From: Limnomonas spitsbergensis
Taxonomy: Eukaryota; Chlorophyta; Chlorophyceae; Chlamydomonadales
Assembly: GCA_037349105.1 (NCBI GenBank)
Contig: JAYJMM010000123.1
Location: 2,480,001 to 2,544,000, forward strand
Length of the DNA: 64,000 bases
Direction: 5' to 3'
Positions 53,351 to 64,000 of the stretch are shown piece by piece. How positions within the stretch are numbered: the stretch's first letter is position 1; the number at the start of each line of letters is the position of its first letter. The translations under genes were made by a program, and so were the position numbers. The notes beneath the pieces are model-generated. The model was not told where the DNA came from and searched no databases. It saw only the letters and a program-made list of their open reading frames with translations.

Positions 53351-53609
53351 GGGCCTAACTCATTCAAAGCATCCTCGCGACAAAAGGATAAGTCTCGCTC
53401 TCTCAGTGACAGTAGTAAAGCTCCCCCTCTCTGGCCCCTAAGTTTAATAGGCATAATAAACTTCTGACCTGGGGTTTGCGTCAGCTTCACGCTTCACAAC
53501 CTGGATCGCTTGGTGGCGGGAGCGGCGAAGACGGTGAGGAGGACGACGGCTCGTGGCCCTTCAGTGCTGGCTTGCTTACCAGCAGTCCAAGTGCTCCGAC
53601 TGCATGGTA

Positions 53610-54955
53610 TGCAGTACCACCGCACCCTGCCCTCCAGGCATGTGCTGCTTGCATGTTGCACCGCCACACCCCTGACCTCCTGGCATGCGCTGCCTGCATG
53701 CTGCACCATCGCCTGACAGATCCTCTCCCCACCTATTGCCCTGCATGCATGCCGGACTACCGTCGCCCATCCACCATGGCATGCGCTGCATGCACGCTGT
53801 ATGAAGCCTCCCTCTCCCCCCTGGCATACGCTACCTACATGCTGCAATACCGTACCCATCCCCCATGGCATGCGCTCCCTGCATGCTGCACCACTGGAAC
53901 CCCACCTACCTCCTTGGCATGCGCTGCTTGCATGCTGCACCATCGCCTCCCTCCCCCCACCCCTGCCCGCATTATGCACCACCGACCCCCTCCCACCCTA
54001 ACGCGCTGCCTGCTTGCTGCACCACCGACCCCCTCCCTCCCTAACACGCTGCCTGCATACTGCACCACCGCCCCCCTCCCTCCCTAATGCGTTGCCTGCA
54101 TGTTGCACCACCGCCCCCCTCCCTCCCTAACGCGTTGCCTGCATGGTGCGCCACCGCCCACTCCCTCCCTAATGCGCTGCCTGCATGCTGCGCCACCGCC
54201 CCCTCCCTCCCTAAAGCGCTGCCTGCATGCTGAACCACCACCCCCCTCCCTCCCTAACGCGCTGCCTGCATGCTGTGCCACTACCCCCCTCCCTCCCTAA
54301 TGCACTGCCTGCATGCTGAACCACTGCCCCCTTCCCTCCCTAACGCGCTGCCTGCATGCTGCGCCCCCGCCATCCTCCCTCCCTAACGCGCTGCCTGCAT
54401 GCTGCGCCACCGCCATCCTCCCTCCCTAATGCGCATTCTGCATGCTGAACCACCACCCCCCTCCCTCCTTAACGCGCTGCCTGCATGCTGTGCCACTACC
54501 CCCCTCCCTCCCTAATGCACTGCCTGCATGCTGAACCACTGCCCCCCTCCCTCCTTAACGCGCTGCCTGCATGCTGTGCCACTACCCCCCTCCCTCCCTA
54601 ATGCACTGCCTGCATGCTGAACCACCACCCCCCTCCCTCCTTAACGCGCTGCCTGCATGCTGTGCCACTGCCCCCCTCCCTCCCTAATGCACTGTCTGCA
54701 TGCTGAACCACTGCCCCCCTCCCTCCCTAACGCGCTGCCTGCATGCTGCGCCCCCGCCATCCTCCCTCCCTAACGCGCTGCCTGCATGCTGCGCCACTGC
54801 CATCCTCCCTCCCTAATGCGCAGCCTGCATGCTGAACCACCATCCTCCTCCCTCCCTAATGCGCTGCCTGCATGCTGCGCCACTGCCTCCCTCCCTCCCT
54901 AATGCCCTGCCTACATGTTGCGCCACCGCCCCCCTCCCTCCCTAATTCCCTCTAC
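53610..54955. repeat. ~43-bp minisatellite
   Basis: About 30 units of GCGCTGCCTGCATGCTGC plus ACCACCGCCCCCCTCCCTCC and CTAAT. The left third is less regular. Frames on both strands are artefacts. Confidence 0.93.
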
Positions 54956-55139
54956 CTACAGGTGGAATGTGCAGCTTTTGTCAATGCGGGCTAGTTTCCA
55001 TCATCTCTATGCATGCCATTCTTGCTTGGGACATGCTTCTTAATGCTGCCCAGATTGCCGCCCAGATTGAGAAGACCTTGCAGGAGATGGCTGTGTGGCA
55101 GTGTATTGGGACACAGAGAAGCTCAGCAGAGGTGCTCAT

Positions 55140-55565
55140 GATGCCGGACTTGGCATCTCTCAGCCGACGCCATTTAAGTATGTTCATGATGAAAGTTTGG
55201 AAATGCCCTAATCATATACTTATTACAATTAGCTAGGTTCGAGAGCAGATATTGTAATTCAACCATTCCGACCGGCCGATCTTAAGTTTATGCAATGACC
55301 AGCCCACCTACCCATGATCGCATGCTGATCAGACTTCGCAACTCTCAGTTGACCCCTTTTAAGTCTGGTCGTGATGAAAGGTTGGGAATCCCCTAATCAT
55401 ATCCTATTTAAGCTAGGTTAAAGATGTCCTAGATCAACCTTTCCGACAGGCTGTTCTTAATTTTCTGTTATGACCAGCCCACCTACCCATGCCCGTCGGA
55501 CTTATACTAATCATAAACTAATAAAGCTAGGACTCTACAGCAAATGTCCTATTTCAACCTGAAAG
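55140..55565. repeat. Diverged ~180-bp tandem duplication
   Basis: Two units and part of a third share GACTT(G/C)GCA, TTTAAGT.TG.TC.TGATGA, CCCTAATCATAT, AGCTAGGTT and GACCAGCCCACCTACCCATG. Confidence 0.75.
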
Positions 55566-56159
55566 CTAGCCGGGAGCTGGCCTGATTCGGGACTTTGATC
55601 TCCTTTTGAACTCCAAGCTAAGTAGGAGCTCACTGAACTCCAAGCTCTTGGACTTCACTGAACCATGAAGCGTCCGTGAAGGGCAAGTGACCTTCGCTAA
55701 GACGCCTTCTTTACAGTGTCTTCATAGATTCCGCACTTAATTGTCCGCTAAATTCTCGAAGGCACTCTTTACAAACGCTGGCAGATTGTCAGCAAGGCGC
55801 GCGAAGCGCTAATACCACAGTAGCAGAGGAGCAGCGCTCGCCCCTTGGCGTTGAAGTAGTCAGCAGCTGTCCCGATTAAATTGGGACCTCGTCCAGATAC
55901 TTCCCGGGCTTGATGAGGTCCTCTCTTGTCTCCAGTGCCTCCTCTGAAGTCGATTCGCCGATCTCCGGCATACGCCTCAATTTCAGAGTGTTAAGTATGC
56001 ACACATGAAAAGAAAAGAAAAGAGAACGCCGATGCGGCGTGGATTTTGGGAAGTACAGGTTGACGAGACGCCCAAGCCCCGGTCTGTATACCCTTAAAGG
56101 GAGAAAGGGGCTATGGCGGGTCAGTGAGAACAGGGGGAGATGCTGGACGGTAGTATCGA

Positions 56160-56995
56160 CACATGTATATATTAATTGTGCGATCTCTTTTAGGGCGAAA
56201 GAAGTGGGTTCGTATGAGTATCCCCCTTGCAGTACATACTGTATACCCCCTTCGCGGTACAGACGAGTTATGGCCTTATGGACTTACAGCCCGTTTCCGG
56301 TTGACCCCGGAAAAAAAATTCAGCCAAATCGATCGATTGACCCCGGAAAAATTCCGGGGTGGTCGTTTTTCCGACTTATGTCATGAGACAGAATCTCGCG
56401 ATTCCCCTTTTCTGTACGGTGTGTGGACAGCTGTATGGTGCCGTTTTTCTTTTGTGTGTCATATTTTGCTGCTGCTGCTGCTGCTGCTGTCCATTAGGAC
56501 CAACACGATATGCAGGGTTCGTTCAAACAGAACTGCGTCTGTTGAGGCTCCCAAGCATTCTGATACGGTGCGTGGCCAGGATCGTCCCAACGATCGCCGC
56601 CTCCACGGCCCAGTATCGCATCATCATCCGGATCATCCATGGCAGTCAGCGCGATACCAATACGCACTATAGGGCAGTCGGCGCGATATCAGCAGAAGAA
56701 TTCTAAGGGCCTTGCCAGGTGGACAACGGAAACACCCCGAAATTTTTCCGAGGGGGGGGTCCCCGGAAAAGAAGCCGATGCAGTACGTAAAGGTACGGCA
56801 TCCAAGCACCCCGGAACATTTCCGGGGTGCCCGTTTCACCTCGGAAAGACCCCGGAACTTTTCCGGGGTCAATCGGAAACGGGCTGTTATGGGAGACCTG
56901 ACTGGGTGTGGAGGAACGGGTGGAGGAACTTTCGAAAGGGTGGAGGAACGCATCCTTTTCCGCGGAGAGGGGGGGGTCCACGGAACTATTGAACT
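56160..56995 (+). repeat. Dispersed repeat split by a TIR element
   Basis: Flanks at 56165-56275 and 56887-56955 are continuous with each other in the homologous copy at 53100-53350, so the part between was inserted. Confidence 0.75.
56288..56885. mobile_element. Non-autonomous TIR element (~598 bp)
   Basis: Terminal inverted repeats of 27 bp match at 26 positions: AGCCCGTTTCCGGTTGACCC (left) against the complement of GGGTCAATCGGAAACGGGCT (right). Subterminal CCCCGGAA..TTCCGGGG palindromes recur inside. The occupied site has GTTATGG on both sides (56268-56274 and 56886-56892), with 13 extra bases on the left, so the exact target duplication is uncertain. No transposase frame is seen. Confidence 0.75.
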
Positions 56996-57269
56996 ATTGA
57001 GCTCATTGCCAGCGTGGCCGAGATAATTTCTGCGTCATTTCTGCGTCGGGCTGTAAGCAAACGTGGTGCCATGTGACAGCTTTCGTCGGCCCCGAAAGTG
57101 TGATTAGGTGTGAGCGAAGAGTGTTAGCTATCGTGCAGAAAAATGACGAAAAAGGGGGATGCGAGGTGGAAGGGCAATCCCGACACTAGAATCGCCGCAT
57201 ATAAGCATGCACTGACGTAGAGAGACATGTAATTAATTAACGGTCTTCATCGAAATCCTGCCCGCAAAC

Positions 57270-60200
57270 ATGCCTTCAGTCAGCAACATGAGAGCGACAC
57301 ACGGAACGACGAGGACGATGAGGGCATGGCTGACAGCAGCTTTCCTCCTCGGAGCGGCCCATCACGTCAGGTAGATAGGGAGCCTCGAAGTGACAGGGCC
57401 CGCGGGACTGAATCGATTATGCGATTTGCTGGCCTTTATCCACAGTGAACGTATGGCTGTTGCCTGAAGATGCTCACAAGCTGATGTAGCACCAGTGCCT
57501 TGATTGCCTCCGACAGGGCTGCAGTTAGTACTAAAATGGGCCAACTACCGCTACCGTGCATCCTGAATTGACGGTGGTTGGCTGTTCAACATTGGCTACC
57601 TTTTTTGCGTGCTTCTTTGCTTATTGCGTGACTGCTTCATGCTTGGTTGCAATTTTGCATGCAGTTCAAAGACAGTCCTGAACCCAAATGGCATCTACGG
57701 CAACGCTGCAGTAAGTACCGTATTGCAAGGAGCATGCAGTGGACTGGAGCTAGATGCTGCATGATACTGAAATAAAGTAGCCGGCCCACAGGCTGCCTGT
57801 TACTTGGCACTGGGCACTCATTCACTGCGCGAGTGGGTCTGAATGTTGGAGGGCCACAAGGCCGTCCACTTGTGCCAAAGAAAGGAAAACAGACCTTCAG
57901 TGCCAAGCAGCTACATAATACCCAGTCATGTATGGCTGTATGCCCCCAGAGATCCATGCCTGATCCATGCCTGAACCTTGGTGGGGGCACAGCTCAACAT
58001 GTGACGCTTGCTGTCACATTATACTGTCGACCGGTACCGGTATGGCGGTATCCATGTAATGCACCAAATGCATGCTCCCCGGATGGAGACCCTGCCCACC
58101 TGTCTCCCATCGGCCATCCACTGTCTATCATTTGTTCTCACCTTTTTCACACCTGTTGTTGCAGAATGCCCAAACATGTTTCAATCGGATCTGGACGCTG
58201 GCCATCCAGCAGCTGAGTCCTGCCACCACGGCCCCCAACTGCCTGCGCATGGCTTTCCATGACGCGGGCACGTACAGAACCGATAGCGCACCCACCGACA
58301 CTCAAGGTGCCAACGGCTCCATCCTTCAGGGCAACGAGCTCAGCAACCCGCAGCATGCTGGCCTCACACTGTGCCCACCCTTCATCAGTGTGAGTTCAGG
58401 CTTTGATGCTCAACATGCAGCATTCATGGGTTGAGGGATGCCGAGCCATGCAGAGCATGGGTAATGGTTCGTCACATAACAGTGCTTGTGTCAGCAAATC
58501 TCGGTTGCCAATAAGCTGGACATGATAATGGCTGGGTACCTGTTCCCCCTCCTCTTTCATTCCAATATCCATGCTGGTTGCACGGCCCTGAACTTTCATC
58601 TCTCCTATCATGATTGGAATGATCCTCCCTCACCATGTATCTCCCCCCCTTGTTGCTTTCTTCTCAGTCCCTGAAGAGCCAAGTCATAACCACAAATGGG
58701 TGTGCATCTGTGACAAATGCAGACATCATCCAGGTGAGCCGCTTCCTCCACTCTGACATCAGAGGCGGATGCAGTGTGTGGACACTTCAAGTGCTCGTTG
58801 CTGCTTACCTGTCTAATCCTGCTTGCTTCTGGTGCGTGCATGCGGCATGTCCTTGCGGCACCAAGTCCACCACCTCACCGCCTCTGGACCCGAGCCTAAC
58901 TACCTTCCTCCCACCTCAGGTGGTTGGTGCCGCCGCCGTGAACCTCCTGGGAGGCCCCGCCTGCACCATGCTCATGGGGCGCCCCGATGTGACCACTGCC
59001 GATGTCACTGCCGGCCTGCCCAACCCATGCGACCTGGCACAAACAGGCATCAACCGCTTTACATTGATGGGATTCCGGGACCCGTTGACCGCCCTCGTCG
59101 TCCTCTCCGGCGCACACAACATTGGACGCTCGCGGGTCACCAATGGCACCTGCAGCAGGGGGACGGTGAGTGTTAGTGTGACACATGCAGCTGGGAGTGA
59201 TGAATGATGATGTTACACTTATTGGTGACCACCAGCACATGCAGCAGTGCGGGGAGCAGGTAGTGTTCGTGCAACACACGCAGTGAGGGAAATCTAGTGA
59301 CCTGACTACAGCCCTATATGTAGCCAATTTGCATCATGTCCCATTTGACTCCTGAGAAATTTCCAGCACAGGCTTCAGAGAAGAGGTTTCAGGGCAGCTG
59401 AAGCCTGCTATGTACAAATAGTTAGGGTTCCTCTTTTTTGCCTACCGCAATGTTTCCTCATGGATGTGTCATTTTCACTGAATACTGCCTCCTGTGTCCT
59501 CCCGCCCTCCTTGCTGGTTCCGCAGAACGCATTGACGGCAGCCCCGCAGAATTTTGACGGGCATTATTACTCTGAGATCGTGCAGCCTGGAGGCAGGAAC
59601 GGCTGGTTCAGCAGCGACAACAACCTCTTTGACAGTCCGGCACCCGCGGCCACCACACCAACCACCGCCACACTCATGCAGGTATGGAAAGAATGACTGA
59701 AGTTTTAAATGGGGTTTTGCTCTGGAGTTTTGAATTTCAAGGACTGAAGTTTAGTAGCGGAAACAAATAAATAATCGATCATGCGCACACCGCACTACTT
59801 GAACGTGCAGATAGATAATTTGCTCCGACAATGAAATAGGAATAGCCTCCTCTGTTCCTCCCTCTTACCCTCTATATCCTTCTAACCCCACTAATATCTT
59901 TTATACTGTTCCTTCCCTTAGGCTTACTCGGACAGCCCTTCTGCCTTCTTGGCTGCTTGGTGCCCACAATACAAGGAGATGTCCTTGCTGGGGGTGGACC
60001 TGACACAAGCTAATGCCAACATTGCGGACGGATTCACAGCGCCTACAGTAACCATTGGAGGGGGTGCCGGTGCTGGAAATGGAAATGGAAATGGTGCTGG
60101 AAATGGAACTCGAGCTGGTGCAGGAAATGGAACTGGTGCTGGAAATGGAACTGGTGCAGGTGGTGCCGGTGCTGGTGGAGCTGGTGCTGGTGGAGCTGGT

Positions 60201-60542
60201 GGTGCTGGTGCTGGTGGAGCTGGTGGAGTTGGTGGAGCTGGTGGAGCTGGTGGAGCTGGTGCTGGTGGTGCTGGTGGAGCTGGTGGTGCTGGTGGTGCTG
60301 GTGGAGCTAGTGGTGCTGGTGCTGGTGCTGGTGGAGCTGGTGGTACTGGTACTGGTACTGGTGCTGGTGCTGGTGCAGGAGCTGGTGGTGCTGGTGCTGG
60401 TGGAGCTGGTGGAGCTGGTGCTGGTGGAGCTGGTGGAGCTGGTGCTGGTGCAGGTGGAGCTGGTGGAGCTGGTGGTGCTGGTGCCGGAACTGGAGGGGGT
60501 GGGGGTCAGGGAGGTCCCAAGGGCGCCCGCACTGGATTATGA
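57270..60542 (+). CDS. Secreted heme peroxidase (ascorbate-peroxidase-like fold) with Gly/Ala-rich tail
   Basis: Exons 57270-57370, 57665-57710, 58165-58389, 58668-58733, 58920-59165, 59526-59681 and 59922-60542 join in phase to 486 residues. The plant/fungal/bacterial heme peroxidase superfamily reduces hydrogen peroxide. Here RMAFHDAGTY gives the distal Arg77 and His81, NGSIL follows, and LSGAHNIGRSR gives the proximal His212; FDGHYYSEIV and SSDNNLF fit the C-terminal half. The distal Arg-x-x-Phe-His resembles class I/II-like enzymes; the electron donor cannot be told. Exon 1 has a basic start and a hydrophobic stretch (AWLTAAFLLGAA), a likely signal peptide. From residue 326 the tail is almost only Gly, Ala, Asn and Thr, built from GGTGCTGGA codon repeats, then ends GGQGGPKGARTGL. 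The tail lies in the last exon and keeps its frame. Confidence 0.92.
60055..60500 (+). repeat. Coding GGTGCTGGA/GGAGCTGGT repeat of the peroxidase tail
   Basis: About 450 bp of 3-, 6- and 9-bp units (GGA, GCT, GGT). The other frame is also open as Leu-Val-Glu repeats, but frame 1 continues from conserved peroxidase sequence. Confidence 0.9.
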
Positions 60543-61563
60543 GAATGCATCTACCGTAGAGAGGAGGTGCCTGGTGTATAACTGATAAACAAACCGTCAA
60601 GGAGTTTAAACATGTTAATTTCACGACATGACTTGGGAGTCACATCAGAGTATGGGGCTCAGCACAATTTGAGCAGCATACAATATCCGGTATACGCTTA
60701 CGAGTTTCTGACGCATTCATGACATTTATTTCGTTTAAATCAGAACCCCGGATCGGACTAGAGGAATGGTAGCACAGAAAACCTGGTGACGGCAGTCATG
60801 GAACAAACTTGGCTTAGATTCATTTTTATCCACCATTCGTGAAAGTCATTCACGTCAATTCATGCTAGGCGTAGAACGTGATCTCTTAAAATGCATGCCA
60901 TGACTGGATCCTGGTGCATAGCAGGTCCTGCTGCATGCATGCTATAGTTCTGTATACTCATCTCAACCACATTATGTTATTTGAAGTGTTGTATGACTCT
61001 CAGATGTTTGCTCCAACTACTTAATTGCAATGTCTGAGAATTGCTGATGTTCTGGACTACAAGCACAGTGTCGGGCTGTTGGTCCCGACCCAGCATGGCT
61101 GACATAATGGCATAAAACCTGGACTATCTTGCTTTCGTTATGAGGCATCGATATTGTAGATGATGTACGCATCTGTGCATACCGGACTGAAGGTACAGCA
61201 CCTGGCTTTTTCATCCTGATCGTGAAGGGTGGACAGCATTCATAAGGCCCTTCATATGTTAGTTTTTACAAGTACGGTGGTTTTGTTTGAACCAGGGTCT
61301 GGGACCTAGCTGTAATTTGCAAGCTGACGTGATAAGCTTGCAAATTCATGGGCATGCCTTGAGCCTGAGGGTGACTGGGAAGGACAGTCAGCAATTGAGA
61401 CCTCAAGGATGTGTCCCTTCAGGACTGAGTAGGGTCATTCCAAAATGTTATCACTAGTCAATGGTACAAGACATGGATATTCGTGTAACCTATCCTGTAT
61501 TCCCAAGGTGTGCTAATGCCGCCATCCATTTGCCGTTTTCCTGAAGGCCGGGCCCACACTCAG
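60543..61563. other. Intergenic stretch after the peroxidase
   Basis: It contains the peroxidase 3' untranslated region and, at 61222-61440, a family D repeat copy. Nothing else is recognised. Confidence 0.6.
61222..61440 (+). repeat. Dispersed repeat, family D
   Basis: Second copy, homologous to 52060-52275 over its whole length and in the same orientation, with diverged spacing. It ends about 120 bp before the LINE-derived palindrome. Confidence 0.7.
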
Positions 61564-62286
61564 GATACACTAGGACAGAAAGCGAAACCAGTGACCCCCC
61601 TGGGCAAGCAACTAGCACACAACCACGACAGTGGCTTGGGAATGAACCCCATAGTGCAGAAGATAAGCCCCAGCCATAAAACATGACGTGGGTGCAAAAT
61701 AGTTCGATTGAGCACCGCCTAGAGAGTTAGGGGGAGACAGGAATTTTGGCAAAGTTTTGAGATGATTATCTCTTTTCATCATAGACTGAAAAATAAAAAC
61801 AACCAAATTTCTTCCAGAACACATATGCAGAATCCGCTGCATTTAGTTTGCCCCACACTCCATTTGCGAACCGTTTCATGGCCTCATCCTCGTCCTCTAG
61901 GAAATTATGGAAAGTAAGGTTAAACTGAAAACAAAGGTCTGTATGGAACGGGCAGTAAATCATGTGAAGCTCATCCTCCCGACATTTATGATTGCAACAT
62001 CTACAAATCCTCTCGCTACGAGGCACACGGGGTTTCTCAAAGCGCCCCGTCTCAACATTCAGCCAATGCGACCCATCCGATACCGGGCTACAGCAAAAAT
62101 AATATTAGGCTTACTCAAATTGTACCAGAAAGTCTCCTGCACATCACGCTTAATTTGGAACCACTTAGAGAACGTAAACAATTTGAACCCCGAGCGTTCT
62201 GAGTCAGGAGTAGCACGTACTGAGAGGGCCGTACGTGGCATGTCCCTGGAAATTTTGGAAAGCCACTGATCCCTAGCTGAATTCAC
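61564..62286 (-). repeat. Left arm of a large LINE-derived inverted repeat
   Basis: About 723 bp, matched in reverse by 62618-63343. It encodes, on the minus strand, the LINE C-terminal region (MNSARDQWLSKISRDMPRTA onward). A one-base deletion near 62075 breaks the frame that is intact in the right arm. Confidence 0.92.
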
Positions 62287-62617
62287 AACTTTCCTGCATA
62301 GCCATTTTCACAAGGTCATTGTCAGGCCTCAGATTAATTATATTCCAAAAACTCAGGGTCTGCTGAAAAGACTTAAGATAAGGGTTCACGGTGCAGTTCA
62401 CTCATGAGAACATACTCGGCCACAGACTTGCGAAGACCCAGACACTGCCTAAGGAAACCCTTGTGAATTACCTCCAAATCTCTAGAGAAACCAGTATCTG
62501 TCAAGCCGACTCCTTTCGCAAGGAGACCTGGTCCCCAAATTTCACACCCATAAAACAGAATAGGCTTCACCAAAGAGTCAAAAATATGACATTTAATGTC
62601 AACATTGTGTATGTCAA
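62287..62617 (-). pseudogene. LINE polymerase thumb-region fragment in the palindrome spacer
   Basis: The minus strand reads FDSLVKPILFYGCEIWG, then a region ending LRKSVAEYVLMSELHREPL. It joins the polymerase part at 63344-64000 to the C-terminal part in the left arm in the original element order. Confidence 0.8.
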
Positions 62618-63343
62618 GTGAATTCAGCTAGGGATCAGTGGCTTTCCAAAATTTCCAGGGACATGCCACGTACGGCCCTCTCAGTACGTGCTACTCCTGA
62701 CTCAGAACGCTCGGGGTTCAAATTGTTTACGTTCTCTAAGTGCTTCCAAATTAAGCGTGATGTGAAGGAGACTTTCTGGTACAATTTGAGTAAGCCTAAT
62801 ATTATTTTCGCTGTAGCCCGGTATCGGATGGGGTCGCATTGGCTGAATGTTGAGACGGGGCGCTTTGAGAAACCCTGTGTGCCTCGTAGCGAGAGGATTT
62901 GTAAATGTTGCAATCTTAAATGTCGGGAGGATGAGCTTCACATGATTTACTGCCCGTTCCATACAGACCTTTGTTTTCAGTTTAACCTTACTTTCCATAA
63001 TTTCCTAGAGGACGAGGATGAGGCCATGAAACGGTACGCAAATGGAGTGTGGGGCAAACTAAATGCAGCGGATTCTGCATATGTGTTCTGGAAGAAATTT
63101 GGTTGTTTTTATCTTTCAGTGTATGATGAAAAGAGATAATCATCTCAAAACTTTGTCAAAATTCCTGTCTCCCCCCTAACTCTCTAGGCGGTGCTTAATC
63201 GAACTATTTTGCACCCACGTCATGTTTTATGGCTGGGGCTTATCTTCTGCACTATGGGGTTCATTCCCACGCCACTGTCGTGGTTGTGTGCTAGTTGCTT
63301 GCCCAGGGGGGTCACTGGTTTTCGCTTTCTGTCCTAGTGTATC
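62618..63343 (+). repeat. Right arm of the LINE-derived inverted repeat
   Basis: About 726 bp and very similar to the left arm; only a handful of codons differ. It holds an intact 173-codon frame (62618-63139) with CKCCNLKCREDELHMIYC, a Cys/His motif typical of the region after the LINE reverse transcriptase. The spacer between arms is 331 bp. This arm interrupts the element, which otherwise reads on the minus strand. Confidence 0.92.
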
Positions 63344-64000
63344 AAGTGCCTGTACCGGTTTACGGGCACATGTCCCATGCATCAAGTGTGATGCTCTGTT
63401 GGACTGTAAAAACTTCACAAACTTCACAAGCTCATGACATCTCCGGACCATGGCATACAAAGCTGCCCTCCCCTTGTTGACACAACGTCTACCTGCTCCC
63501 TTCATACCCTCTGCCTCATCAAATAACATACCCAAGTAGATAAAAAAGGGCTTAATATCAAGAACGCTTCCGTCATAAGACAGAGATGCCAAATGACTGC
63601 AATATTTATGGTTCAAAACAACTGCTTCAGATTTTTTTATATTGACAGTCAAGGCATTGTGGCGACAAAAAATATGGAGAGCATCAGGAAGTTTTTGCAG
63701 ATCATCCGGCGATTTAGCGAATAACACCAGATCATCAGCATAAAGTAAACTCTGACCAAAGCATGTGAAAGACGGGCGCCAATATCAGGGCACTCACTTG
63801 CGACAAACTTCTCGAAACGGTCGATAAACAGGCCAAACAATAGAGGGGACAGCGGGTCTCCTTGTTTAACACCCATAAAGGAGGAGAAACTATCTCCCAG
63901 TTTACCACCAACCCGTACACGGATTTTTACATCCTGATACATCTCCTTCAAACTTTCTAAAATCCGGCCGTGCAAACCCATGCTCTGTAAACTCCGCCAC

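Larger units (their letters stand above)
51603..57269. other. Intergenic stretch rich in repeats and palindromes
   Basis: Between the deaminase and the peroxidase. It holds dispersed repeats, two perfect hairpins, a 1.3-kb minisatellite, a 170-bp tandem pair and a TIR element inside another repeat, listed separately. Open frames at 53476-54087 and 54967-55236 have no recognisable product. Confidence 0.6.
61564..64000 (-). mobile_element. LINE-type non-LTR retrotransposon, 3' part, rearranged and decayed
   Basis: On the minus strand, from the right edge: MGVKQGDPLSPLLFGLFIDR (near 63840), the conserved reverse transcriptase block; then, after a frameshift near 63755, LLYADDLVLFAKSPDDL, the catalytic Asp-Asp motif. 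Next come IYLGMLFDEAEGMKGAG and, beyond the inserted arm, SLVKPILFYGCEIWG (62600-62530), typical of the end of LINE polymerases. The Cys/His C-terminal region follows in the left arm. The 5' part lies beyond the window. Frameshift and arm insertion make this copy non-functional. Confidence 0.9.

Noticed and set aside
54967..55236. 89-codon frame after the 43-bp array
   Set aside because: It overlaps the start of a tandem duplication and resembles no family known to me.
60055..60585. 176-codon Leu/Val/Glu frame over the peroxidase tail
   Set aside because: Out of frame with the peroxidase domain, which reads straight into the Gly/Ala frame with a matching stop.
62618..63139. Independent cellular gene for the 173-codon Cys/His protein
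   Set aside because: The same sequence occurs inverted in the LINE C-terminal position at 61766-62286, so it is a duplicated LINE fragment.

Overview
This is nuclear DNA from a eukaryote, most likely a chlorophyte green alga. The protein genes are split by many introns with GT-AG (and probably some GC-AG) junctions. They encode plant/algal-type enzymes, and plant-type telomere words (CCCTAAA) are scattered through the introns. Coding exons are GC-rich and short, while introns are long and full of low-complexity repeats. The genus cannot be named from the sequence; a volvocine- or Dunaliella-like alga is only a guess.

Layout. (1) 14-18062, plus strand: a large gene, cut off at the window's left edge, with IPT/TIG and PA14 segments like fibrocystin/PKHD1L1. 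Its introns hold minisatellites, a kilobase-scale polypyrimidine tract and an intact tRNA-Ala(UGC). (2) 24993-20585, minus strand: a complete SEC12-type WD40 guanine nucleotide exchange factor with a membrane helix and a C-terminal KDEL. (3) 25228-31767, plus strand: a complete phosphatidylglycerophosphate synthase, divergent from SEC12 across 234 bp. (4) 35543-38585, plus strand: a complete UDP-glucose 6-dehydrogenase behind a TATA box. (5) 46577-51602, plus strand: a complete adenine-deaminase-type member of the adenosine deaminase family. (6) 57270-60542, plus strand: a complete heme peroxidase with a signal peptide and a long Gly/Ala-rich tail. (7) 64000-61564, minus strand: the 3' part of a LINE retrotransposon, part of it copied as a large palindrome. 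All complete reading frames were assembled from splice sites whose phases agree throughout.

Intergenic stretches (18.1-20.6, 31.8-35.5, 38.6-46.6, 51.6-57.3 and 60.5-61.6 kb) hold no gene I can support. They contain SINE-like and short dispersed repeats, a TIR element, minisatellites, perfect hairpins and a tRNA-Met-like relic.

The most striking pattern is that introns of several unrelated genes carry tandem, decayed copies of the junction of the neighbouring real exon: acceptor plus exon start, or exon end plus donor. Units run from about 32 to 135 bp. The clearest cases are upstream of exon 4 of the fibrocystin-like gene, exons 2, 3 and 4 of the PGP synthase, and beside several exons of SEC12 and the deaminase. 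UDP-glucose dehydrogenase shows none. The genes are housekeeping or cell-surface functions with no evident shared pathway; only SEC12 and PGP synthase are physically coupled, head to head.
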